A stretch of DNA of 62,292 nucleotides. Origin: an uncultured Afifella sp. GTDB lineage: Bacteria; Pseudomonadota; Alphaproteobacteria; Rhizobiales; Afifellaceae. The number at the start of each line of letters is the position of its first letter. Position 1 is the stretch's first letter. Under the pieces are notes generated by a model, which was not told the DNA's origin, did not search any database, and saw only the letters and a program-made list of their open reading frames with translations. A program made the position numbers and the translations under genes. Shown here piece by piece: positions 7,816-16,228 of this stretch. The stretch is from contig CAMYKZ010000007.1 in the NCBI GenBank assembly GCA_947259045.1, forward strand, positions 1-62,292. The letters are read 5' to 3'.

Positions 7816-10800
7816 GACTTCATCTCCTTGCTGATTATACCGGGGCTGATTATACCGGCCTCTGCGCGCGTCCCGTTGTTGATTGCAATGTCTGATGAGC
7901 GCAACAGCACCTGCGCCACATGAACAGCCTGGCGCTCCGTGCCGTCGGCGATCTGGTGCCGGCACGATGTGCCGTCGGCGACGATGATTTCGGAGGCTGC
8001 CGCCTTGCGCACCGCCGGCAGCAGGCTGAGTTCGCCCATCGCCTTTGATATCGCCAGCGTTTCCGCCTGATAGCCAAACGCCCCGGCCATGCCGCAGCAG
8101 GATGATTGAATCAATTCCACGTCCAGTTCCGGCACCTGTTTCAACACCCGCTCCACAGGCCCCATCATGTTGAACGCCTTCTGGTGGCAATGACCGTGCA
8201 GCAGTGCTTTTTCTGTCTCAAGCGGCGCCAGCGCCAGTTTGAACCGGTCGTCTTCGATCATCTTCGTTATGAACTCCTCAAACAGCAGAAACTGTCCCTG
8301 ATGGGCAGCGCTGAAATGGTCGCCGACCAGCACAGGCGCTTCGTCGCGGAAGGTCAGCAGGCACGAGGGCTCCAGCCCGACCACAAACGCGCCGCGCTCC
8401 AGCGCGGGCAGCAAAGCGGACAATGTGCGGTGGATTTCAGCGCTTGCCTGATCCGCCATGCCGGCGGACAGATAAGTCCGCCCGCAGCAAAGCGGCCTCC
8501 CGGCCCCGGGAGCGGCAGCATGGGCGACCCGGAAGCCGGCCCGCTCCAGGACCGTCTGCGCCGCGCGCAGATTGTCCGGCTCGAACGCCGCGTTGAACGT
8601 ATCGGCGAACAGGATCACGTCTGCCTGCGCCATTGCGTCAGCGGAAGATTCTGCGCGGAACCGGTCGCGCCGCCATCGGGGCAGGGGGCGGTCTGCGGCA
8701 AAGCCGGTCAGATTCTCCGACAGTTTTGCAAGCCATGGCCACCGGTCGCGCAGGTTGAACAGCGGCGCCAGCCGCGCAGCCAGTGGCGCGTAGCGCGGTA
8801 GATGCCCGATCAGCCGGTCGCGCAGGCTCAGTCCGTGCTTTTTCGCCCGTGCCGTCTGCATCTCGATCTTCATTTTCGCCATGTCGACGCTGGTCGGGCA
8901 TTCGCGCCGGCAGGCCTTGCAGGACACACAGAGATGCATCGTCTCCGCCATGGCGTCCGAGGTCAGCGCATCGGCCCCGAGCTGGCCGGAGATCGCCAGC
9001 CGCAGCGCATTCGCCCGCCCGCGCACCAGATCGCGCTCATTGCCGGTCACACGGAAAGAGGGGCACATCACCCCGTCGGCAAGCTTGCGGCAGGCACCGT
9101 TATTGTTGCACATCTCCACCGCGCCCTGGAAACCGCCGGCCGCACCCGGCCAGGCTGACCAGTCGAACACGGTATCAAAATCGGCAACCTGGTAACCGGG
9201 CGGAAAGCGCATCAGCGTCCGGTCGTCCATCTTCGGCGCGCCGGTGATCTTGCCGGGGTTGAGCAATCCGGCCGGGTCCATGCGGTGTTTGACTTCGCCG
9301 AACGCCTTGACCAGCCGCTCGCCGAACATGGCTGCGTGAAATTCGGACCGGACAATGCCGTCACCATGCTCGCCGGAATGGGAGCCGCGATAATGCCGAA
9401 CCAGTTCGAACGCCTGTTCGGCAATGGCCCGCATCGTCTTGACGTCGGCATCGAGCTTCAGGTTGAGCACCGGCCGCACATGCAGCGTGCCGACGGAGGC
9501 ATGCGCATACCAGGTGCCTGAAGTACCGTGATCGTGGAAGATTTTCGTCAGCCGGTCGGTGTATTCCGCCAGGTCCTCAAGCCGCACCGCGCAATCCTCG
9601 ATGAAGGAGACCGGTTTGCCCTCCGCCTTCATCGACATCATGATGTTGAGCCCTTGCGTCCGTACGCCCCAGATTTCCGCCTGAAACGCCGGGTCGGTCG
9701 CCTCCACGACGCCGCCCTCGGCCTTGCCCGGATCGCCCCAGCGGAAGCCGAGATCGGCCATCACGTCGTGCAGTGCGGCAAGCCGGCGCAGATTTTCCGC
9801 CTGGTCGGATTCCGCGAATTCCACCAGCAGCAGCGCCTCCGGCTCGCCGCGCACGAAACGGTCCACCACCGGGCGGAACAGCGCAATGTCGCGGCCGAGC
9901 GCAATCATCGTCCGGTCGACAAGTTCTACCGCAACCGGGTCGAGCTTCACCAGATGCTGGGCTGCGTCCATTGCCGCGTGGAAGCTCGGGAAATGACAGA
10001 CGCCGAGCGCTTTGTTGTTCAACACCGGCGACAGTTTGAGCGTGATCCTTTCCGAAACCGCCAGCGTACCTTCCGAGCCGGCCAGCAGATGCGCCAGATT
10101 GTTTGCCGTCTGGCCGTTTTGGCCATTCGGCATCAGCGCGTCGAGATTATAACCGCCGACCCGGCGGTTGAGATCGGGGAAGCGCGCCCGGATCTCGTCC
10201 GCCTCGCGCTCGCCGATTGCCAGAAGGTCGCCGAACAGCGCCTGAATCTGTCTCTGATTCTCTGTCTGAATCTCCGGCTGATTCTCTGCCTGAACCTGCG
10301 GATTGGAGCCGTTTTGCTGCAGATAGCTGCCGCGACCGGGATTTATCGCGTCGAATTTCGCCTTGCTGCCGTCGGCCAGCAGCGCATCCACCGCGATCAG
10401 GTTGTCGCGCATGATGCCGTAGCGCAGCGAACGCGAGCCGCAGGAATTGTTTGCCGTCATGCCGCCGAGCGTCGCTCGCGATGCAGTGGAGATATCGACC
10501 GGATACCAAAGCCCGTGCGGTTTCAGTTTTGCATTCAGCTGGTCGAGTACCAGCCCCGGTTCGACGATCGCCGTGGCGTTTTCGGCATCGGCCTCGACCA
10601 GCCGGTTCAGATGTCTCGAAAAATCCACTACCACCGCGCGGTTGACAGTCTGGCCGCATTGCGACGTGCCGCCGCCGCGTGGCAGCACCGGCGCGCCTTC
10701 CTCGCGCGCCACCGCCAACACCGCCTCCACATCGGCGAATGTCTTTGGCACGACGACGCCGAGCGGCATCATCTGGTAGATCGAGGCATCGGTGGCGTAA

Positions 10801-10919
10801 CGCCCTCGGTCGAAGGCGGAAAACAGCACATCGCCTTCTACCGCAGCCTTCAGCCGCCGTTCCAGCCGGCTTCCGTTTTTCCCATCGTCCTCAAAATCGC
10901 CGCTCACGATATTCGTCAT
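7812..10919 (-). CDS. FAD-linked and Fe-S D-2-hydroxyacid dehydrogenase (fusion type)
   Basis: About 1035 residues combining the parts of glycolate oxidase GlcD and GlcF, as in YdiJ-type D-2-hydroxyacid dehydrogenases. Residues about 40-300 are the PCMH FAD-binding domain (LPRGGGTSQCGQTV at 79-92, LGGMTANNSCGSRS at 151-164). Residues 300-560 are the FAD-oxidase C domain. Fe-S ligands include C604/C610/C619 and the 4Fe-4S motif C664-x2-C667-x2-C670-x3-C674, and a CCG-type domain ends the protein (SSCCGMAGAFG). It should oxidise a D-2-hydroxyacid such as glycolate or lactate and pass electrons to the quinone pool. The ATG at 10919 was preferred to a TTG at 10952 that would overlap the operator. 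An insert of tetrapeptide repeats lies at residues 207-226. Confidence 0.88.
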   Translation of the reverse strand: MTNIVSGDFEDDGKNGSRLERRLKAAVEGDVLFSAFDRGRYATDASIYQMMPLGVVVPKTFADVEAVLAVAREEGAPVLPRGGGTSQCGQTVNRAVVVDFSRHLNRLVEADAENATAIVEPGLVLDQLNAKLKPHGLWYPVDISTASRATLGGMTANNSCGSRSLRYGIMRDNLIAVDALLADGSKAKFDAINPGRGSYLQQNGSNPQVQAENQPEIQTENQRQIQALFGDLLAIGEREADEIRARFPDLNRRVGGYNLDALMPNGQNGQTANNLAHLLAGSEGTLAVSERITLKLSPVLNNKALGVCHFPSFHAAMDAAQHLVKLDPVAVELVDRTMIALGRDIALFRPVVDRFVRGEPEALLLVEFAESDQAENLRRLAALHDVMADLGFRWGDPGKAEGGVVEATDPAFQAEIWGVRTQGLNIMMSMKAEGKPVSFIEDCAVRLEDLAEYTDRLTKIFHDHGTSGTWYAHASVGTLHVRPVLNLKLDADVKTMRAIAEQAFELVRHYRGSHSGEHGDGIVRSEFHAAMFGERLVKAFGEVKHRMDPAGLLNPGKITGAPKMDDRTLMRFPPGYQVADFDTVFDWSAWPGAAGGFQGAVEMCNNNGACRKLADGVMCPSFRVTGNERDLVRGRANALRLAISGQLGADALTSDAMAETMHLCVSCKACRRECPTSVDMAKMKIEMQTARAKKHGLSLRDRLIGHLPRYAPLAARLAPLFNLRDRWPWLAKLSENLTGFAADRPLPRWRRDRFRAESSADAMAQADVILFADTFNAAFEPDNLRAAQTVLERAGFRVAHAAAPGAGRPLCCGRTYLSAGMADQASAEIHRTLSALLPALERGAFVVGLEPSCLLTFRDEAPVLVGDHFSAAHQGQFLLFEEFITKMIEDDRFKLALAPLETEKALLHGHCHQKAFNMMGPVERVLKQVPELDVELIQSSCCGMAGAFGYQAETLAISKAMGELSLLPAVRKAAASEIIVADGTSCRHQIADGTERQAVHVAQVLLRSSDIAINNGTRAEAGIISPGIISKEMKS
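10242..10301. repeat. Short tandem repeat inside the dehydrogenase gene
   Basis: Five imperfect 12-base units beginning CTGAATC or CTGATTC, alternating to give a 24-base period, lie inside the coding sequence. On the minus strand they encode PQVQ-AENQ-PEIQ-TENQ-RQIQ, residues 207-226, a Gln-rich insert in the FAD-binding domain. The unit length is a multiple of three, so gain or loss of a unit would keep the frame. Confidence 0.8.
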
Positions 10920-10942
10920 TGACAGTTCGCCAAAATTGCATT

Positions 10943-10952
10943 TTGTATACAA
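10943..10952. promoter_or_regulatory. Probable GntR/FCD operator TTGTATACAA
   Basis: A perfect 10-base palindrome in the 119-base region between the divergent dehydrogenase and aminotransferase genes. GntR-family FCD regulators typically bind palindromes with a GTATAC or similar core, and an FCD regulator is encoded in the leftward operon. It lies 24 bases before the dehydrogenase ATG, where it would overlap the -10 region (its TATACA resembles one), and 87 bases before the aminotransferase ATG. Binding is inferred. Confidence 0.6.
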
Positions 10953-11038
10953 TTCTCATAAAGAGCGCCGCATGGTGACGCAAGAGGGCGACGCAAGCGG
11001 ATTTCAGGTTTGTTCTACGCACGAAAGGCATTTTTCAC

Positions 11039-12220
11039 ATGGCTGGGCGACATTTTCTGCAAATTCCGGGCCCCACCAACGTTCCTGACCGGGTTCTGCG
11101 CGCCATGGACTATCCCACCATGGACCACCGCGGCCCGGCCTTCGGCGCGCTCGGAAGCAAGGCGCTTGAGGGCCTGCGCTCCGTTTTCGCCACAAAGGGC
11201 CGGGTGGTGATCTATCCGGCGTCGGGTACCGGCGCTTGGGAAGCTGCGCTGGTCAATACGCTGTCACCTGGCGACCATGTGCTGATGTATGAGACCGGCC
11301 ACTTCGCGTCGCTGTGGAAGACACTGGCTGAACGCCTTGATCTGAAGCCGGAATTCATTGAAAGCGACTGGCGTTTCGGCGTCGATGCCAACGTTGTCGA
11401 GGATCGCCTCAGGGCTGACACCGACAAGGCGATCAAGGCCGTCTGCGTCGTTCACAACGAGACCTCGACGGGCTGCGCCAGCCGTATCGAAGACGTCCGC
11501 GCGGCCATCGACGCCGCCGGCCACGATGCATTGCTGATGGTCGATACGATATCGTCGCTGGCCTCCATCGATTACCGCCATGACGACTGGGGTGTCGATG
11601 TCACTGTCGCCGGTTCCCAGAAGGGGCTGATGCTGCCGCCGGGCCTGTCGTTCAACGCCGTCAGCGAAAAGGCGCTGACGGCTTCCAAGACAGCGGGTTT
11701 GAAGCGGTCCTACTGGTCCTGGGACGAAATGGCCGGGCCGAACGAGACCGGCTATTTTCCTTACACGCCGGCCACCAACCTGCTTTACGGCCTGGTCGAG
11801 GCGATCGACATGCTGCACGAAGAGGGGCTTGAAAACGTCTTCGCCCGCCATCAGCGTCACGGCGAGGCGGCCCGTCGCGCTGTTCAGGCCTGGGGGCTTG
11901 AGGTTTTCTGCAACAATCCTGCCCATTATTCCGGTTCGCTGACGGCCGTCCTGATGCCGGAAGGCCATAGCGCCGATGCCTTCCGCAAGACCACGCTGGA
12001 GCATTTCGACATGTCGCTCGGCAACGGTCTGTCGAAGATCGCCGACAAGGTTTTCCGCATCGGCCATCTTGGTGATTTCAACGATCTGATGCTTTCAGCC
12101 ACTTTGTCCGGCGTGGAAATGGGGCTGGAACTGTCCGGCGTGCCGTATCAGCGCGGCGGTGTGCTGGCGGCGCTCGACTATCTGTCGGCACGCGATCAGG
12201 TGTCAGTTGCCGCTGAATAG
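11039..12220 (+). CDS. Serine-glyoxylate-type aminotransferase (class V)
   Basis: A 393-residue PLP enzyme of the alanine/serine/aspartate-glyoxylate aminotransferase family. The N-terminus has the family's QIPGPTNVPDRVL motif. The cofactor-binding aspartate is in MVDTISSLA (D169) and the Schiff-base lysine is K195 in AGSQKGLMLPPG. The family moves an amino group to glyoxylate, giving glycine, from serine or aspartate; the donor cannot be told from sequence. Placed opposite a hydroxyacid dehydrogenase that could make glyoxylate from glycolate, it would clear that glyoxylate. It starts the rightward unit that continues into the TRAP transporter after a 48-base gap. Confidence 0.9.
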   Translation: MAGRHFLQIPGPTNVPDRVLRAMDYPTMDHRGPAFGALGSKALEGLRSVFATKGRVVIYPASGTGAWEAALVNTLSPGDHVLMYETGHFASLWKTLAERLDLKPEFIESDWRFGVDANVVEDRLRADTDKAIKAVCVVHNETSTGCASRIEDVRAAIDAAGHDALLMVDTISSLASIDYRHDDWGVDVTVAGSQKGLMLPPGLSFNAVSEKALTASKTAGLKRSYWSWDEMAGPNETGYFPYTPATNLLYGLVEAIDMLHEEGLENVFARHQRHGEAARRAVQAWGLEVFCNNPAHYSGSLTAVLMPEGHSADAFRKTTLEHFDMSLGNGLSKIADKVFRIGHLGDFNDLMLSATLSGVEMGLELSGVPYQRGGVLAALDYLSARDQVSVAAE

Positions 12221-12268
12221 ATAAATCGGATAAAGATGACCGATAAACAACCTAAGGGAGAAAATATC

Positions 12269-13252
12269 ATGAGATTGAAGAGCATACTGGCAGGTGTCGC
12301 ATTGGCCACCCTGCTGTCGACCTCGGCGCTGGCCCAGGGACTGGTTCTGAAATTCGGCCATGTCGGCAATCCCGGATCGCTGTTTGAAACCAGCGTCAAC
12401 GAGTATGCCCGCTGCGCCAACGCCGCGCTCGGCGACAAGGCCGAAGTGCAGACCTTCGGATCGTCCCAGCTCGGCAATGACCAGGAACTGCTGCAGAAGC
12501 TGAAGCTCGACCAGGTGACATTCTCGCTGCCCTCGTCGGTCATGTCGTCGGTGGCCGACGTTTTCGGCGTTTTCGAAATGCCCTACATCATCAAGGACCG
12601 CGACCATATGCGCCGCGTCCAGGCGGAACTGATGGAAAGCACCTTCCAGCCGGCCGCCAAAGCCAAGGGCTACCGCATCATCGGCCTGTTCGAGAACGGC
12701 TTCCGCCACATCACCAACAATACAAGGCCGATCAACAAGCCGGAAGACCTGGCTGGCATCAAACTGCGCACGCCCAAGGGCTCCTGGCGGGTGAAGATGT
12801 TCCAGCTCTACGGTGCAAACCCGACGCCAATGGCGTTCTCGGAAGTCTTCACGGCGCTGCAGACCGGCGTCATTGACGGCCAGGAGAACCCGTATGCGCA
12901 GATCTGGTCGGCCAAGTTCCAGGAAGTGCAGAAGTACCTGTCCATCACCGGGCACGTCTACACGCCGGCCTATGTGCTGGTGTCCGACAAGGCATTTGCG
13001 GCACTGCCCCAGGACGTTCAGGACGCACTCCTGACATGCGGCAGCGAAACGCAGGATTTCGTCTACAAGACTGCCGCGGATCTTGAGACGGAACTGCTGC
13101 AGAACCTCAAGGACGGCGGGATCGCGGTCAACGACGCCGACAAGCAGGCATTCATCGACGCATCCGCGCCGATCTATGACGAATTTGCCGCCAGCGTCAG
13201 CGGCGGCAAGGAACTGGTCGACAAGGTGCTGAGCCTGGGCAGCGGTTCGTAA
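12269..13252 (+). CDS. TRAP transporter solute-binding protein (DctP-type)
   Basis: A 327-residue periplasmic binding protein. The ATG at 12269 follows AAGGGAG and gives a clean signal peptide of about 22 residues (ALA before QGL); an upstream frame start at 12236 would add 11 polar residues and is less likely. The body has the DctP fold markers: the early LKFGH strand, NNTRPINKPEDLAGIKLRTP with the conserved arginine that grips the substrate carboxylate, and VIDGQENPYA. Substrates of this family are carboxylates. The neighbours suggest a hydroxy- or keto-acid; that is inference. Confidence 0.93.
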   Translation: MRLKSILAGVALATLLSTSALAQGLVLKFGHVGNPGSLFETSVNEYARCANAALGDKAEVQTFGSSQLGNDQELLQKLKLDQVTFSLPSSVMSSVADVFGVFEMPYIIKDRDHMRRVQAELMESTFQPAAKAKGYRIIGLFENGFRHITNNTRPINKPEDLAGIKLRTPKGSWRVKMFQLYGANPTPMAFSEVFTALQTGVIDGQENPYAQIWSAKFQEVQKYLSITGHVYTPAYVLVSDKAFAALPQDVQDALLTCGSETQDFVYKTAADLETELLQNLKDGGIAVNDADKQAFIDASAPIYDEFAASVSGGKELVDKVLSLGSGS

Positions 13253-13262
13253 AACATCCGTC

Positions 13263-13294
13263 CCGGTGCGGCGGAAACCAGTCCGCCGCACCGG
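13263..13294 (+). other. 13-bp stem-loop between TRAP binding-protein and membrane genes
   Basis: A perfect inverted repeat: CCGGTGCGGCGGA (13263-13275), loop AACCAG, TCCGCCGCACCGG (13282-13294), followed by TTCTTC rather than a long T-run. It lies in the 131-base gap after the binding-protein stop. Such hairpins commonly stabilise the upstream mRNA or partly stop transcription so that binding protein is made in excess of the membrane subunits. Confidence 0.75.
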
Positions 13295-13383
13295 TTCTTC
13301 GCGCAAGCGGTAAAATCAGCGTCCACAATGAAAATCCGAAATCGAAACCGCCTGGCGTTCCAGGCTGACGGGCTGTCCGTATT

Positions 13384-13902
13384 ATGATCAATGCATTACG
13401 AGGCTGGCTCCAGTGGCTGCTGGAGTGGGCGACGATTATCCTGATGGTCATGCTGACGGTCGTTGTCATCGTCGCCGTTATTTATCGTATCGCCGGCAAT
13501 TCGCTGTCCTGGTATGATGAGATCGCCGCAATCCAACTGGCCTGGATCACCTATTACGGCTCGGCCCTTGCTGCCCTGAAGCGCGGTCATATCGGCTTTG
13601 ACAGCGTTCTGCTGGCCATACCGATGCCGGCCCGAATGGGCGCGGTAGTCGCCGCTGAAATCCTGGTCGTCGGATTTTTCGCCATCATGGCGTGGGCTGG
13701 CATGAAGGTCCTTTCGGTGCTGGAAGGCGACACTCTGGTCTCGCTCACCTGGATGCCGGTGCAATTAACCCAGTCCGTCATCCCGATCGGCGCGCTGTTG
13801 TTCATCGTCGCCGAACTGCTGAGCCTGCCGTCCTACTGGCGACAGGTCGCAGCCGGACTTTCCGCGGAACATGCGGATATCGAAGAAACGGAAAGCGTCT
13901 GA
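13384..13902 (+). CDS. TRAP transporter small membrane subunit (DctQ-type)
   Basis: A 172-residue protein with four hydrophobic spans (about residues 14-33, 50-68, 86-108 and 125-146), the DctQ layout. SWYDEIAAIQLAWITYYGSA carries the family's W-x-[DE]-E motif. It sits directly before the large subunit with a three-base gap. It should form the inner-membrane QM complex that accepts substrate from the binding protein and uses the sodium gradient. No strong Shine-Dalgarno is visible. Confidence 0.92.
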   Translation: MINALRGWLQWLLEWATIILMVMLTVVVIVAVIYRIAGNSLSWYDEIAAIQLAWITYYGSALAALKRGHIGFDSVLLAIPMPARMGAVVAAEILVVGFFAIMAWAGMKVLSVLEGDTLVSLTWMPVQLTQSVIPIGALLFIVAELLSLPSYWRQVAAGLSAEHADIEETESV

Positions 13903-13905
13903 ACC

Positions 13906-15186
13906 ATGCTGATTTTTTTGATGTTTACCGCGCTGGTGGTGATGATCTGCCTCAATGTGCCGATCGCCGTAGCGCTGGCGATCTCCGGTGTCATCGGACT
14001 TGTCGCGTCGGAAGGTACCGGTAGCCTGGTGACCGTCGCACTCGACATGTACGACGGTTCCACCAAGTTCTCCCTGATCGCCATTCCGATGTTCGTACTG
14101 GCCGGCGCTATCATGAACGCCTCGGGCATTTCCCGCCGACTGATCACCTTCGTGGCGGCTCTTGTCGGTTTCGTGCGCGGCGGCCTGTCGATGGTCACGA
14201 TCGGCGTATCGCTGTTTTTTGCAGAGATTTCCGGCAGTGCCGTCGCTGACGTGGCAGCGATCGGGTCAATCCTGATACCGGCGATGAAGAAGCGCGGCTA
14301 CGGTGCTCCGTTTGCGGCCGCGGTCACGTCTTCGTCCGCATCGCTCGCGATCATTATCCCGCCGTCGATACCGATGATCCTCTATGCCGTTTCCGCCAAT
14401 ACATCGGTGGAGCAATTGTTTGTCGCAGGCTTCGTTCCGGGCCTGATGGGCGCGGCAGGGCTGATGGGCGTCGCTTACATGTTTGCCCGCCGCTATGATT
14501 TTCCGGTCGAAGACGCGTTCAGCATGCCGACCCTGAAAGCGGCCTTTATCGATGCGCTTCCGACATTCGCACTGCCGGTAATCATTTTGGGCGGCATATT
14601 CGGCGGCTTCGTCACCGCGACGGAGGCCGCCGGCCTTGCCGTTCTGGCCTCACTGGTCATCGGTCTCTACTATCGCGAAATCGATCTGAAGCGGCTGAAA
14701 GCGGCGATGCTGGACGGCGGCATGCAGACATCCGTCGTCATGCTGCTCGTCGCCGCCTCGGTCCTGATGGGCGGATTCCTCACCCGGGCCCAGATTCCCC
14801 AGCAGATGGCGCAGGAAATTCTGGCCTTCACCGACAACCGCTATGTCATCCTGCTGATCCTCAATGTCTTCTTCCTGGTGATCGGCTTTTTCCTGCACTC
14901 TGCCGCAGCCATCATCCTGGTTGTCCCGATTGTCATTCCGCTGATCACAGCCGCCGGCATCGATCCTGTCCATTTCGGACTGATCGTGACGCTCAACCTG
15001 GCGATCGGCCAGCAGACGCCGCCTGTCGCCAGCGTCCTGATCACCGCCTGTTCGATCGCCCGCGCCAATATCTGGGCGGTCTCGCGGGTCAACATTTATT
15101 TCGTCGCCGTTCTTCTGACCGTTTTGCTGATGTGCACTTATATTCCGGCAATCCCGATGTTCCTCGTGGAATATTTCTACCGATGA
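13906..15186 (+). CDS. TRAP transporter large permease (DctM-type)
   Basis: A 426-residue, very hydrophobic protein with about 12 membrane spans, of normal length for DctM. Recognisable DctM segments are ISGSAVADVAAIGSILIPAM, TSSSASLAIIIPPSIPMI and the second-half copy around NLAIGQQTPPVASVL, which form the two helical hairpins of the transport site. It ends the rightward operon. No clear terminator follows. Confidence 0.94.
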   Translation: MLIFLMFTALVVMICLNVPIAVALAISGVIGLVASEGTGSLVTVALDMYDGSTKFSLIAIPMFVLAGAIMNASGISRRLITFVAALVGFVRGGLSMVTIGVSLFFAEISGSAVADVAAIGSILIPAMKKRGYGAPFAAAVTSSSASLAIIIPPSIPMILYAVSANTSVEQLFVAGFVPGLMGAAGLMGVAYMFARRYDFPVEDAFSMPTLKAAFIDALPTFALPVIILGGIFGGFVTATEAAGLAVLASLVIGLYYREIDLKRLKAAMLDGGMQTSVVMLLVAASVLMGGFLTRAQIPQQMAQEILAFTDNRYVILLILNVFFLVIGFFLHSAAAIILVVPIVIPLITAAGIDPVHFGLIVTLNLAIGQQTPPVASVLITACSIARANIWAVSRVNIYFVAVLLTVLLMCTYIPAIPMFLVEYFYR

Positions 15187-15722
15187 AAACAAACAAACGG
15201 GTTTTTGCCGCGTCAGACAGCACAATCCTTGAACGCTGGCCATGAACACTGGACCGATCCTGGCCGTTGCCAGCCGGACCATCGATAATGACGAGGCCTC
15301 AGGGGTTGAAGCTGTCGGATTCTCGGTCAAGACCGGCTAAGATCTAAGCTTGTTATGGCGAAGTTGAATGAAATATTGGCAATTTTGATGCCTGAAATAA
15401 AATGTGATGGCGTCTATCCAATCGATTCGATCATCTGACTGGCAACTGGCGTCTGTTTCAATTTCTGATTTCCTGCCAAAACAATATCGCAATTACGCCA
15501 CGTAAACGGCAAAAAATGAGACGATTTTCATCTACTGCGAGTGAAAATCAGATGTTCTCCCAAGCTATATTGCACTTCTTCACAAGGCACACTTGATTTT
15601 AATTCGAGAACGTGATTACCGCTGGGGTGGAAATAGTTATTGAAGGCGTTATCTGCGAAACTGTTTTTAATTCGATAATGTCACCAATTTTCGTTGCGGC
15701 GAAATCTAATCAAGAGGATATG
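15187..15722. other. 536-base gene-free region upstream of mucR
   Basis: Between the TRAP permease stop and mucR no convincing gene was found. The first 150 bases are ordinary GC-rich sequence with a 32-codon ORF at 15242-15340 that lacks a ribosome-binding site. From about 15340 the DNA becomes markedly AT-rich, with many T-A steps (AATATTGGCAATTTTGATG, TTCTGATTTCCTGCC). MucR/Ros proteins bind AT-rich DNA of this kind and usually control their own genes, so this is probably the mucR control region with a long leader. Confidence 0.6.
15523..15549. promoter_or_regulatory. Inverted repeat GATTTTCA/TGAAAATC in mucR upstream region
   Basis: GATTTTCA (15523-15530) and TGAAAATC (15542-15549) are perfect inverted copies separated by 11 bases, about 175 bases before the mucR start. 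An AT-rich symmetric site here is a candidate regulator-binding site, possibly for MucR itself. No direct evidence. Confidence 0.35.
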
Positions 15723-16139
15723 ATGACTGAAATCATCGAACAGGACAATCTCATCGAGCTGACTGCTGATATCGTGTCGGCTTACATTAGCAACAACACA
15801 ATTTCTGCTTCGGATCTTCCAGGTCTGATTCATGAGGTTCATGTTGCACTTCATGAGACAGCAGGCGGGCCTGGAGAACCGGAGCCGGAGCCTCTCAAGC
15901 CGGCCATAGCTATCAAGAAGTCGGTTACGCCGGATTATATCATCTGTCTCGAAGACGGTAAGAAGTTCAAATCACTCAAGCGGCATCTGCGTACTCATTA
16001 CGACCTCAGCCCTGAAGACTACCGGGAAAAATGGGGCCTGCCTGTCGATTATCCGATGGTTGCCCCCAACTATGCAAAGGCGCGCTCGCAGCTTGCCAAG
16101 AAAATGGGTCTTGGCCAGAAACGCGGCCGCAGAACCTGA
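15723..16139 (+). CDS. mucR: MucR/Ros-type zinc-finger transcriptional regulator
   Basis: A 138-residue regulator of the prokaryotic Ros/MucR family, which controls exopolysaccharide, motility and cell-cycle genes in rhizobia and Brucella. Residues 1-65 are the oligomerising N-terminal part with an E-P repeat linker. The finger is C75-LE-D78[10 protein letters not shown]88-LRTH92, so the second ligand position is Asp rather than Cys, followed by the family's [16 protein letters not shown] and a basic tail. Two adjacent ATGs exist; the second (15723) has AGAGG at better spacing. A terminator-like hairpin lies 48 bases downstream, facing the convergent sufE. Confidence 0.95.
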   Translation: MTEIIEQDNLIELTADIVSAYISNNTISASDLPGLIHEVHVALHETAGGPGEPEPEPLKPAIAIKKSVTPDYIICLEDGKKFKSLKRHLRTHYDLSPEDYREKWGLPVDYPMVAPNYAKARSQLAKKMGLGQKRGRRT

Positions 16140-16187
16140 AATAAAATAACGGATCCTGCCGTCTCGGCCGATCCGGATCCTATCAGG

Positions 16188-16212
16188 AGCGTCGGCGCAG
16201 GCCGGCGCTTTC
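16188..16212 (+). terminator. Hairpin between convergent mucR and sufE
   Basis: AGCGTCGGC (16188-16196), loop GCAG, GCCGGCGCT (16201-16209) form a 9-bp stem with one G-T pair, followed by TTT. It fits a rho-independent terminator for mucR, with a short T-run. Confidence 0.55.
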
Positions 16213-16228
16213 TGATTCAGGTTCTCGT

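Noticed and set aside
9528..10922. A 464-codon frame opposite the FAD/Fe-S dehydrogenase
   Set aside because: The minus strand encodes a full FAD domain with conserved motifs; the plus-strand product is Arg/His-rich and typical of a shadow frame.
11039..12220. The aminotransferase as BhcA of the beta-hydroxyaspartate cycle
   Set aside because: The dehydratase, aldolase and iminosuccinate reductase genes of that cycle are not beside it, so the general serine/aspartate-glyoxylate aminotransferase label is safer.
12203..13306. A 367-codon frame opposite the TRAP binding protein
   Set aside because: The TRAP gene has a signal peptide and DctP motifs, and lies in a TRAP operon; the antisense frame has neither.
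15242..15340. A 32-codon ORF after the TRAP permease
   Set aside because: It has no ribosome-binding site, no hydrophobic or domain-like pattern and no neighbour support.
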